Positions 1-6,791 of a stretch of 64,000 nt of DNA are shown here, in pieces. The translations under genes and the position numbers were made by a program. The notes beneath the pieces are model-generated. The model was not told where the DNA came from, ran no database searches, and saw nothing but the letters and a program-made list of their open reading frames with translations. Each line of letters begins with the position of its first letter. Position 1 is the first letter of the stretch. The stretch is from contig JAZRYS010000147.1 of NCBI GenBank assembly GCA_045600865.1, positions 9,505-73,504 of the forward strand, written 5' to 3'. Origin of the DNA: Aphodosoma sp045600865. GTDB taxonomy: Bacteria; Bacteroidota; Bacteroidia; Bacteroidales; Paludibacteraceae.

Positions 1-857
1 TCGATGCCAACGGTGGCGTTTTCGAGCCATTGCTCACTGCTGACGATGCAATCATATCTGATGCACTGAACCACGCATCAATCATCGACGGCGTACGTCT
101 CTGCAAGGCACAGCGTTTCCGCTATGCAAATGCAAATATGGCTGAACTTGAGGAACAGCTCATTGCTGCACAGAAATGCCGCTTCCGCCTCATCGTAACT
201 GACGGCGTCTTCTCTATGGACGGTAACGTATGTCCACTCGACAAGATTTACGAGTTGGCAAACAAGTATAACGCAATGGTAATGGTTGACGAGTCGCACT
301 CTGCAGGCGTTGTCGGCAAGACTGGCCGTGGCGTTACTGAGTTGCACAACCTCCGTGGCAAGATTGAAATAATCACAGGTACTCTCGGCAAGGCATTCGG
401 TGGTGCTGTCGGTGGCTTCACTACTGGCAAAAAAGAGATTATCGACATGTTGCGTCAGCGCTCACGTCCTTACCTCTTCTCAAACTCAATTCCTCCAATG
501 GTTGTCGGTGCAGCAATCCGCATGTTCCAGATGATGGAAGAGACTAACGAATTGCAAGATCGTCTGCATGCAAACACAGACTATTTCCGCGACAAAATGA
601 TGGTTGCAGGCTTCGACATCAAACCTACACAGTCCGCTATCTGCGCTGTAATGCTCTATGACGCTCCTCTATCACAAAAGTTCGCTGCACGCTTGCAGGA
701 AGAGGGCATCTATGTTACAGGCTTCTTCTATCCAGTTGTGCCAAAAGGCGAAGCTCGTATCCGCGTACAGCTCTCGGCTGCCCACACTCAGGCACACCTC
801 GACAAGGCTATTGCAGCATTCATCAAGATTGGTAAGGAACTCGGCGTAATCAAGTAA
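1..857 (+). CDS. kbl: Glycine C-acetyltransferase (2-amino-3-ketobutyrate CoA ligase), 5' end cut by window
   Basis: This PLP enzyme cleaves 2-amino-3-ketobutyrate with CoA to glycine and acetyl-CoA in the cytoplasm. The frame is open from base 3 and reads DANGGVFEPL before the first possible start at base 30, so the true start lies upstream. About 284 residues remain of a usual ~395. The fold-type-I aminotransferase core is clear: VDESHSAG (PLP ring contact) and the Schiff-base lysine in GTLGKAFGG, followed by RPYLFSNSIPP typical of the KBL/ALAS family. The gene ends 7 bases before tdh, which makes the substrate, so the two form the threonine dehydrogenase pathway in one operon. 8-amino-7-oxononanoate synthase is the main alternative; the tdh neighbour argues for Kbl. 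Confidence 0.93.
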   Translation, partial: DANGGVFEPLLTADDAIISDALNHASIIDGVRLCKAQRFRYANANMAELEEQLIAAQKCRFRLIVTDGVFSMDGNVCPLDKIYELANKYNAMVMVDESHSAGVVGKTGRGVTELHNLRGKIEIITGTLGKAFGGAVGGFTTGKKEIIDMLRQRSRPYLFSNSIPPMVVGAAIRMFQMMEETNELQDRLHANTDYFRDKMMVAGFDIKPTQSAICAVMLYDAPLSQKFAARLQEEGIYVTGFFYPVVPKGEARIRVQLSAAHTQAHLDKAIAAFIKIGKELGVIK

Positions 858-864
858 TAAAGCA

Positions 865-1815
865 ATGAAAAAGATATTAATAGTAGGTGCTGGCGGTCAG
901 ATAGGTTCTGAACTCACAAAACTTCTCCGCGAGAAATATGGCAACGACAATGTAATCTGTTCAGACCTCCGTCCTTTGAAGGGTGAAATCTATGAGAGTG
1001 GTCCAATCGAGCGTATTGACTCCACTCAAATCACTCAGATTATTGAGGCCGTAAAGAAATACAACATCGACTCAATATTCAACCTTGCAGCTATTCTCTC
1101 CGCAACAGCAGAGCTGAATCCAATGCTCGGCTGGAACGTAGGTATCGGTTCGCTGGTCAACTGCCTCGAAACAGCACGTCTGTTCAACTGTGCAGTTTTC
1201 ACCCCATCATCAATTGGTGCTTTTGGCCCTTCAACTCCACTCGACGGCACTCCTCAAGACACTATCCAACGTCCAGGAACCATCTATGGTGTGACAAAAG
1301 TTACAGGTGAATTGCTCTCCGACTACTACTTCAAGAGATTCGGCGTTGACGCTCGTTCCGTACGTTTCCCAGGCCTTATAAGTAATGTGACATTACCTGG
1401 TGGTGGCACCACAGACTATGCTGTGGAAATCTACTACGCAGCAGCAAAGGGCGAGAAATTCATCTGCCCATTGAAGCCAGACACAATGCTCGACATGATG
1501 TACATGCCTGATGCCTTGAACGCAGCCATTAACTTGATGGAGGCTGATCCTAAGAATCTTGTTCACCGCAACTCGTTCAACGTTACTGCAATGCACTTCA
1601 CTCCAGAAGAAATCTATGCAGAAATCAAGAAACACTGTCCAGACTTCGTGATGGAATATCAGCCAGACCCTATCAAGCAGTCTATCGCCGACAGCTGGCC
1701 AAACTGGATGGACGACTCTTGCGCACGCAAAGAGTGGGGATTTGCTCCTAAGTACGACCTCGCTGCAATGACAGTTGACATGCTCGACATTCTCAAGAAG
1801 AGATTCGCGAAGTAA
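865..1815 (+). CDS. tdh: L-threonine 3-dehydrogenase, SDR (GalE-like) type
   Basis: A 316-residue extended short-chain dehydrogenase. It has the Rossmann motif VGAGGQIG (residues 7-14) and the catalytic pair Tyr141-x3-Lys145 in YGVTK, with Ser115/116 in TPSSIGAFG. This matches the NAD-dependent threonine dehydrogenases of Bacteroidota and Flavobacteria rather than the zinc-dependent MDR type of E. coli. It oxidises L-threonine to 2-amino-3-ketobutyrate, which Kbl, encoded 7 bases upstream, splits to glycine and acetyl-CoA. The assignment rests on the length, the motifs and the kbl neighbour; a generic NAD-dependent epimerase would be the fallback. A hairpin follows the stop codon. Confidence 0.9.
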   Translation: MKKILIVGAGGQIGSELTKLLREKYGNDNVICSDLRPLKGEIYESGPIERIDSTQITQIIEAVKKYNIDSIFNLAAILSATAELNPMLGWNVGIGSLVNCLETARLFNCAVFTPSSIGAFGPSTPLDGTPQDTIQRPGTIYGVTKVTGELLSDYYFKRFGVDARSVRFPGLISNVTLPGGGTTDYAVEIYYAAAKGEKFICPLKPDTMLDMMYMPDALNAAINLMEADPKNLVHRNSFNVTAMHFTPEEIYAEIKKHCPDFVMEYQPDPIKQSIADSWPNWMDDSCARKEWGFAPKYDLAAMTVDMLDILKKRFAK

Positions 1816-1831
1816 TCACACATAACTTATA

Positions 1832-1873
1832 AATAATAAGCCCTGGATTTTCTAAAATCCAAGGCTTATTATA
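1832..1873. terminator. Bidirectional hairpin terminator between tdh and the lipoprotein gene
   Basis: The arms 1832-1851 and 1854-1872 pair almost completely (AATAAGCC..GGATTTT with its complement) and are flanked by A and T runs. It lies between convergent genes, so it can serve both. Confidence 0.7.
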
Positions 1874-1890
1874 TTATTGGAAAAGCAGAA

Positions 1891-2562
1891 TTACTTAGCC
1901 TCTTCCTCAACTACTGGAGTAACCTTGGTAACTTCGATGTAACGAGCAACTACGATGTAGTCCATGCCGTTCTCAACGTTAGCTGCAAGTTCTTCTTTCA
2001 TCTTCTGGATACGCATCATAGGACACATCTCCTCTTCCTCGTGATGCTCACCACAGCACTGATGCTCATTCTCAGCTGGTTTCTCGCCTTCGCAGCATTT
2101 ATGTTCACCTTCAGCTGGCTGTGCCTCCTCAGCTGGCTGCTCGCCATGACATTTACCCTCGCACTTGCCTGCGCATTTGTGCTCAACACCATTGATAGAG
2201 TCTTCCTGCATCTTAGCGATGAGCTCTGCTTCCATAGCATTGATTTCGTCAGCAGTCATACGCTGCTCGCGAACGATACCCTCAACGCGAACTTTCTGAC
2301 CCATGAGAGAAGCATCGAATACAGAATCCCATACGAAATGGAAATCTGCACCATCCATCTTCATCTTCATGCCAGAGTGCTGGCAGATATGAGCAACGAC
2401 ACCCTCGACAACGATAGCGCTGTCTGTAAGGTTCTCGATTTGAGCATTAAGCTCTTCTACACACATTGCAGGAACTTCTTCCTGTTTCTCTGAGCACGAC
2501 ATCATTGTGCTCACTGTGAATGCGATGGCCAAAGCCAAAACGCCAAACAAAGTCTTTTTCAT
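1891..2562 (-). CDS. Lipoprotein with OB-like domain and Cys/His-rich tail
   Basis: 223 residues. The signal peptide ends in a lipobox (STMMSC, Cys23), so the protein should be lipid-anchored. Residues ~35-105 read like a small OB-type domain with the segment VAHICQHSGMKMKM, whose Cys and His could bind metal. Residues 128-181 are an unusual low-complexity stretch with CAGKCEGKC, HKCC and HQCCGEHHEEEE, rich in Cys, His and Glu. The C-terminus (residues ~182-223) is helical then Glu-rich. I do not recognise a named family with certainty. Metal storage, chaperoning or sensing is an inference from composition only. A TAnnTTTG box lies 41-48 bases upstream, back to back with the channel promoter. 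Confidence 0.75.
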   Translation of the reverse strand: MKKTLFGVLALAIAFTVSTMMSCSEKQEEVPAMCVEELNAQIENLTDSAIVVEGVVAHICQHSGMKMKMDGADFHFVWDSVFDASLMGQKVRVEGIVREQRMTADEINAMEAELIAKMQEDSINGVEHKCAGKCEGKCHGEQPAEEAQPAEGEHKCCEGEKPAENEHQCCGEHHEEEEMCPMMRIQKMKEELAANVENGMDYIVVARYIEVTKVTPVVEEEAK

Positions 2563-2602
2563 TTGTTTTTTTGAATAATATTATGTTCTGAAATTTCGGT
2601 TG

Positions 2603-2610
2603 CAAAGGTA
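2603..2610 (-). promoter_or_regulatory. -7 promoter box TACCTTTG (lipoprotein)
   Basis: CAAAGGTA on the plus strand, the complement of the Bacteroidota TAnnTTTG box, about 40 bases before the lipoprotein start. Confidence 0.7.
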
Positions 2611-2655
2611 CAAACTTTTTTTCATTCGGAATACAGTTTTATCAGTTTTTTTTTA

Positions 2656-2663
2656 TAACTTTG
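2656..2663 (+). promoter_or_regulatory. -7 promoter box TAACTTTG (ion channel)
   Basis: TAACTTTG behind a T-rich tract, 25 bases before the channel start. It is divergent from the box at 2603-2610. Confidence 0.75.
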
Positions 2664-2688
2664 CAGCAAATTTTTCAACGACTGTTTT

Positions 2689-3486
2689 ATGAGAAAAGCA
2701 CTAAGCAGGTTCTTTCTCGATGAAAGGGTGATAGACATTGCTATCATATTGAATGTCACCGCAATATTCATCGAAGAATATGGCATACAGCATTTGTGTT
2801 TACAAATTATTGGGTACTCCACGATTTTCTTCTTCATCGGAGAAATGGTGTGTAAACAGATAAAAACTGGTGTCGTTGCATATTGGAAGGATGGTTGGAA
2901 CCAGCTGGATGGCACACTCGTCATCATCTCTTTGCCTTCATTACTGAATCTATTCTTCCCGCAACTGTTCTCACACGCTGGCATTATGATGACGTTACGA
3001 ATATTCAGGGTATTCAGGTTTTTCAGACTCACACACTTCTTCCCGAACTTTGAAGCCATAGTAATTAACTTCAAGAAAGCACTGAAAGACTCACGCGCCA
3101 TAATGCTCGGTTATATTGTGATGATTCTGATATGTGCGCTCATCAGTTGTTCGCTGTTCGGCAAGATATCACCAGAGTTCTTCGGTACACCTGGCAAATC
3201 AATCTATTCCACATTCAGGCTTTTCACCATTGAAGGATGGTATGAAATACCTGATACGATAACCAACCATCTGTCAACATCATTGAGCGTTTGCGTGAGG
3301 TTTTATTTCTGCTTCATCCTGCTTGCAGGAGGTATCATAGGACTCTCGCTGCTGAACTCTATATTCGTTGACGCAATGGTCAGCGACAACAACGATGAGC
3401 TGCTGATGGAGATAAGAAAACTGCAGAGGCAGGTTGAAGAATTGCAAAATGAACTGACAGAAAACAAAAACAAAAAACAAATATGA
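2689..3486 (+). CDS. Single-domain voltage-gated cation channel (NaChBac-like)
   Basis: 265 residues with six predicted membrane segments. S4 has four arginines at three-residue steps (R104, R107, R110, R113 in LRIFRVFRFFR), the hallmark of a voltage sensor. The pore loop carries T180-I-E-G-W-Y, matching the TxExW selectivity filter of bacterial sodium channels, where the Glu forms the high-field-strength site. After S6 comes a C-terminal coiled coil (~235-262, IRKLQRQVEELQNEL) of the type that holds the tetramer together. The ion selectivity cannot be read safely from Gly in place of Ser after the Glu. The next gene overlaps by four bases and encodes an outer-membrane barrel. Confidence 0.88.
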   Translation: MRKALSRFFLDERVIDIAIILNVTAIFIEEYGIQHLCLQIIGYSTIFFFIGEMVCKQIKTGVVAYWKDGWNQLDGTLVIISLPSLLNLFFPQLFSHAGIMMTLRIFRVFRFFRLTHFFPNFEAIVINFKKALKDSRAIMLGYIVMILICALISCSLFGKISPEFFGTPGKSIYSTFRLFTIEGWYEIPDTITNHLSTSLSVCVRFYFCFILLAGGIIGLSLLNSIFVDAMVSDNNDELLMEIRKLQRQVEELQNELTENKNKKQI

Positions 3487-4298
3487 AAAAAACTTTTATC
3501 GCAGTTATGATGCTCCTGTTATGCGGGATTTTAACAGCACAGACAGACAGCATAACAATTAAACAGCCAGCACAAAAAAACGAGAAAATTCAAAATGAGA
3601 CAACAACCGAGACCTCCTTGCGATACAGAAAAGCGCAATGGTTCACTATCGGTGCCAAATTGGGGTATAATGTATCTCTGACCCAGGACAAAAACAGTCT
3701 CGACTACCAATACTTCCTTCATACTGGACTGCGGCATGGTGGTTCTGCTGGAATTTACATGAGGTTAGGAACCAACGTTTACTGTCAACCCGAAGTTCTT
3801 TATTCTTTTTCAATGTATGATGCATCTCGAATAATCGGTGGAGACACCCTGTCTCGCAACATACAAAGCCATGCCATAGATATACCAGTGTTATTAGGAT
3901 ATAGCGCCGTATGTTCTGAGACATTCAAATTCAGAGTTATGGCTGGTCCTCGTTTCTCTATTAACGTAAACTCAGACAAGAAATACAATGCCATCCAGCC
4001 AAATGACGGCAACATCACAGCAAGCATCAGCAAAGCCAGATTAGGATTAGACTGCGGCATTGGATTTGATTTCTGGAGAATCACATTAGACTTGCGATAT
4101 ACTCTATTGCAAGACCTATATAAGTACCAATTTCTGGACAGGGCGACAAACGAATGGAAGCAGGTAAGTTTTCCCGTATCCACCTTTCACATTGCAATCG
4201 GTTACAACATTTGGGGCAACAACATGCCAAGTCAAAAGAAACAGAAATATGACCCCAGTGCATACGACTTTTTCAGAAGGAACAGGGAACACAAATAA
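3483..4298 (+). CDS. Outer-membrane beta-barrel protein (PorT / OMP_b-brl_2-like)
   Basis: 271 residues with a signal peptide (MKKTF.. to TAQ, ~1-20). After a Gln/Thr-rich linker, alternating strands follow (WFTIGAKLGYN, GIYMRLGTNVYCQPEVLYSF, IDIPVLLGYSA, FRVMAGPRFSINV, WRITLDLRYTLLQDL), as in the small porin-like barrels of Bacteroidota. Its ATG overlaps the channel stop (ATGA), which implies translational coupling with the channel. A physical or functional link to the channel is only inferred from this. A strong hairpin terminator follows the gene. Confidence 0.8.
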   Translation: MKKTFIAVMMLLLCGILTAQTDSITIKQPAQKNEKIQNETTTETSLRYRKAQWFTIGAKLGYNVSLTQDKNSLDYQYFLHTGLRHGGSAGIYMRLGTNVYCQPEVLYSFSMYDASRIIGGDTLSRNIQSHAIDIPVLLGYSAVCSETFKFRVMAGPRFSINVNSDKKYNAIQPNDGNITASISKARLGLDCGIGFDFWRITLDLRYTLLQDLYKYQFLDRATNEWKQVSFPVSTFHIAIGYNIWGNNMPSQKKQKYDPSAYDFFRRNREHK

Positions 4299-4299
4299 T

Positions 4300-4345
4300 A
4301 ATACGAAAAAGGCAACCCAATGCAGGTTGCCTTTTTCGTATTTAG
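4300..4345. terminator. Bidirectional terminator between barrel gene and rplI
   Basis: Arms 4300-4317 and 4325-4342 are perfectly complementary around a 7-base loop. A and T runs on both sides let it serve both converging transcripts. Confidence 0.88.
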
Positions 4346-4358
4346 AAGAGACTGAAAT

Positions 4359-4823
4359 TTAAGCCTCAACTGGTGTCTCGTTCTCAGAAACAACGTGGAG
4401 GTTGATTGAAGCAGAAACTTCCTTGTGAAGCTTAACTGCTGCAGTGTAATCGCCAACCTCTTTGATTGCATCCTTGATAACGATAGTCTTACGATCAATT
4501 TCGAAGCCCATCTTAGCAAGTTCTTCTGCGACAACAACTGAGTTTACAGAACCGAAAATGGTGCCTGTAGAGCTTGTCTTTGCAGCGATATTAACAGTAA
4601 CACCATCAATCTTAGCTGCAATTGCTTCAGCATCAGCCTTGATTTTTGCAAGTTTGTGAGCACGCTGCTTGAGAGTTTCAGCAAGCATCTTCCGTGCAGC
4701 CTCAGTGGCAATCACAGCCTTGCCTGTTGGAATAAGATAGTTACGGCCATATCCACGCTTAACGCTAACGATATCATCCTTGTAGCCCAAGTTAGCTACA
4801 TCTTCTTTAAGAATCAAATCCAT
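4359..4823 (-). CDS. rplI: 50S ribosomal protein L9
   Basis: 154 residues. The N-terminus MDLILKEDVANLGYKDDIVSVKRGYGRNYLIP is written here only in part: LGYKDDIV and GYGRNYLIP are the L9 signature. A central helix and a C-terminal rRNA-binding domain follow. It binds 23S rRNA domain V near the L1 stalk. It is last in rpsF-rpsR-rplI. A perfect AAGGAGG Shine-Dalgarno (4831-4837) sits 7 bases before the ATG, unlike nearly every other gene here. Confidence 0.97.
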   Translation of the reverse strand: MDLILKEDVANLGYKDDIVSVKRGYGRNYLIPTGKAVIATEAARKMLAETLKQRAHKLAKIKADAEAIAAKIDGVTVNIAAKTSSTGTIFGSVNSVVVAEELAKMGFEIDRKTIVIKDAIKEVGDYTAAVKLHKEVSASINLHVVSENETPVEA

Positions 4824-4830
4824 AGTCTTT

Positions 4831-4837
4831 CCTCCTT
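4831..4837 (-). promoter_or_regulatory. Strong Shine-Dalgarno of rplI
   Basis: Minus strand AAGGAGG, 7 bases before the rplI ATG. It is unusual because Bacteroidota genes generally lack such sites, and most starts in this window have none. Confidence 0.8.
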
Positions 4838-4838
4838 A

Positions 4839-5105
4839 TTATTTCATTAAGTCAGTTACGTAAGGGAGCAAAGCCAAGTGGCGAGCACGCTTTACTGCCT
4901 GAGCGACCTTACGCTGATATTTCAAAGATGTGCCAGTGATGCGACGAGGGAGCAACTTACCCTGCTCGTTCAAGAATTTCTTGAGGAACTCTGGATCTTT
5001 GTAATCTATATACTTTATACCGCTCTTCTTGAAACGGCAATATTTCTTCTTCTGGCTATCTACAGCGATAGGAGTAAGAAAACGGATGTCTGTATTATTT
5101 GCCAT
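4839..5105 (-). CDS. rpsR: 30S ribosomal protein S18
   Basis: 88 residues with the conserved core CRFKKSG, IDYKDPEFLKKF and RITGTSLKYQRKVAQAVKRARHLALLPY (quoted in parts: RITGTSLKYQ, KRARHLALLPY). It binds 16S rRNA next to S6 and S11 on the 30S platform. In Bacteroidota ribosomes bS18 helps form the pocket that hides the anti-Shine-Dalgarno. The start is 2 bases after the rpsF stop. An AGGAGG (5116-5121) lies 10 bases upstream, inside the last rpsF codons. Confidence 0.96.
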   Translation of the reverse strand: MANNTDIRFLTPIAVDSQKKKYCRFKKSGIKYIDYKDPEFLKKFLNEQGKLLPRRITGTSLKYQRKVAQAVKRARHLALLPYVTDLMK

Positions 5106-5107
5106 AA

Positions 5108-5464
5108 TTATTTGCCCTCCTCTGATTTAGTTTCTTTCTGTTTGTTCATACGACGCTCTGCGTACTGTAGAGCATACTTGTCAAGACGGAATGTCAAATA
5201 ACGCATGATACGCTCGTCGCGACGCAACTGAAGTTCGAACTTAGCGACAAGACTTGGGTCGCTGGCAAATTGCAAGAGGCAATAAAAGCCTGTTGACTTC
5301 TTCTGAATAGGGTACGCAAGTTTACGCAGTCCCCACTCCTCTTCGTTCTCGATTTCCGCACCGTTCTCAGTGAGAAAATTTTTGAACTTTTCTACTGCTT
5401 CCTTCATCTGGACGTCAGACAAAACGGGAGTCAAAATGAAAGCAGCTTCATAATGGTTCATCAT
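5108..5464 (-). CDS. rpsF: 30S ribosomal protein S6
   Basis: 118 residues, with MNHYEAAFILTPVLSD, WGLRKLAYPIQKKSTGFY and RLDKYALQYAERR (each shown in part) typical of S6. It is the first gene of rpsF-rpsR-rplI and pairs with S18 on the 30S platform. The promoter box lies ~67 bases upstream and the start region has no Shine-Dalgarno, in contrast to the two downstream genes. A second ATG, one codon later, is equally possible as the start. Confidence 0.96.
   Translation of the reverse strand: MMNHYEAAFILTPVLSDVQMKEAVEKFKNFLTENGAEIENEEEWGLRKLAYPIQKKSTGFYCLLQFASDPSLVAKFELQLRRDERIMRYLTFRLDKYALQYAERRMNKQKETKSEEGK
5115..5122 (-). promoter_or_regulatory. Strong Shine-Dalgarno of rpsR
   Basis: Minus strand GAGGAGGG with AGGAGG at 5116-5121, 10 bases before the rpsR ATG. 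It overlaps the codons for the last residues of S6 (SEEGK), so part of the purine run could be set by coding. Confidence 0.65.
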
Positions 5465-5530
5465 AACTAAATGTTATTTAAGTATTTAATTAAAAAAATC
5501 TCTATATTTCCTTGTCAGGAAAACTGGGTG

Positions 5531-5538
5531 CAAAGTTA
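5531..5538 (-). promoter_or_regulatory. -7 promoter box TAACTTTG (rpsF operon)
   Basis: CAAAGTTA on the plus strand, leaving a leader of about 60 bases before rpsF. Divergent from the box at 5586-5593. Confidence 0.75.
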
Positions 5539-5585
5539 CAAACTTTTTTTCATACGGCAAAAGCTTTTTATTACTATTTTTTTTG

Positions 5586-5593
5586 TAACTTTG
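5586..5593 (+). promoter_or_regulatory. -7 promoter box TAACTTTG (divIC-like operon)
   Basis: TAACTTTGCAG after a T-rich tract, 31 bases before the next start. Confidence 0.75.
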
Positions 5594-5624
5594 CAGCGCA
5601 AAACAAAACAAGTGACAATCTGCC

Positions 5625-5912
5625 ATGAAATGGAATAAATGGAAAATAGGCTACACTACGTTATGTGTTGGTTTTCTTGTACTTATAACATTTTTTGCAC
5701 CAGCATCGCTATACAAGCGATACTTGTTGTACAGAGAGCAGAAAACCATTGATGACCAAATAAAGCATTACGACAAGGAGATTGCGACAACCGAAGAGAG
5801 GTTGTATGAGCTCAATCAAAACGACACGACACTTGAAAGATATGCGCGTGAAGTGTATCACATGCAGACAGAAGAAGAAACGGTATATCTAATCGAAGAA
5901 ACGGAAGAATGA
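5625..5912 (+). CDS. FtsB/DivIC-like septum formation protein
   Basis: 95 residues with one N-terminal membrane helix (~10-27), then a coiled coil (~37-72) and the short motif LERYAREVYHMQ, typical of the septum formation initiator family (FtsB/DivIC). Such proteins join FtsL and FtsQ in the divisome. The residues after the coiled coil are acidic (EEETVYLIEETEE). It overlaps the following pseudouridine synthase start by 4 bases. Confidence 0.85.
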   Translation: MKWNKWKIGYTTLCVGFLVLITFFAPASLYKRYLLYREQKTIDDQIKHYDKEIATTEERLYELNQNDTTLERYAREVYHMQTEEETVYLIEETEE

Positions 5913-6775
5913 TTATGAAAAGGATGAAAATAGAGCACAATGGCCAACTGCTCGAATATTTGATAGAAAATGTACCAGAAGCAAGCAGAACCACGCTTAA
6001 GTCATACCTCAGTCACAGACAGATATTAGTGAACGGAAAGTTGGCTACCGTTTTCGACTATCATCTGAACAAAGGAGACGAATTGCAAATATTGGACAAA
6101 GGTGTCGAAAAACAGAATCCGAACTCCAGAATGAGGATAATCTTCGAGGACAAATACATCATTGTCATAGATAAACGCAATGGACTGCTCACGATGTCAA
6201 CAGGAAAAGAAGGTGAACAGACTGCTTATTCGCAGTTGATGGAGCATGTACGACGACATACAGGCGACAAGGCAGCACGAATCTTCATCGTGCACCGACT
6301 TGACAGAGAGACATCTGGGCTGTTAATATTTGCCAAGAGCGAAGAAGTCCAACACATACTACAAGAAAAGTGGGAAGAAAACGTCATAACAAGACAATAC
6401 GTAGCTGTAGTGGAGGGTAAGATGGAAAAATCCGAGGGACAAATAGTTTCATGGCTGACAGAGAATTCCAAGTCATTCAAAATGCACTCCTCCCCTACTG
6501 ACAATGGAGGCAAGAAAGCCATCACCAACTACAAGGTAATAAAATCAAACGGAAATTACACATTATTAAATGTATGGTTGGAGACAGGCAGAAAAAACCA
6601 GATTCGCGTTCAGATGGCCTCTATAGGACATCCCGTGGCTGGCGACAAGCGATATGGTGCACATTCTAATCCTATCAACCGATTGTGCCTCCATGCCAAC
6701 ATCATAGCATTCATCCACCCAATGACAGGCGAAAGGATGAGGTTTGACACTGGAATTCCTCAGATGTTTCAGTAA
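5909..6775 (+). CDS. RluA-family pseudouridine synthase with S4 domain
   Basis: 288 residues. An S4-type RNA-binding segment (~12-65, SRTTLKSYLSHRQILVNG) precedes the catalytic domain. The active-site motif is VHRLDRETSGLL with Asp132 as the expected nucleophile, and there is a C-terminal GRKNQIRVQMASIGHPVAGD segment, here cited by its core GRKNQIRVQ. Enzymes of this family convert uridines in rRNA or tRNA to pseudouridine. The exact target (RluD-like or RluA-like) cannot be told from this sequence. The start overlaps the upstream divIC-like gene, so they are probably co-transcribed. Confidence 0.92.
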   Translation: MIMKRMKIEHNGQLLEYLIENVPEASRTTLKSYLSHRQILVNGKLATVFDYHLNKGDELQILDKGVEKQNPNSRMRIIFEDKYIIVIDKRNGLLTMSTGKEGEQTAYSQLMEHVRRHTGDKAARIFIVHRLDRETSGLLIFAKSEEVQHILQEKWEENVITRQYVAVVEGKMEKSEGQIVSWLTENSKSFKMHSSPTDNGGKKAITNYKVIKSNGNYTLLNVWLETGRKNQIRVQMASIGHPVAGDKRYGAHSNPINRLCLHANIIAFIHPMTGERMRFDTGIPQMFQ

Positions 6776-6791
6776 ATGTTTTTATGAATTT

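Noticed and set aside
2041..2493. Plus-strand 150-codon frame with a hydrophobic start
   Set aside because: It is the complement of the Cys/His-rich lipoprotein; the hydrophobic look comes from reversed Glu and Lys codons.
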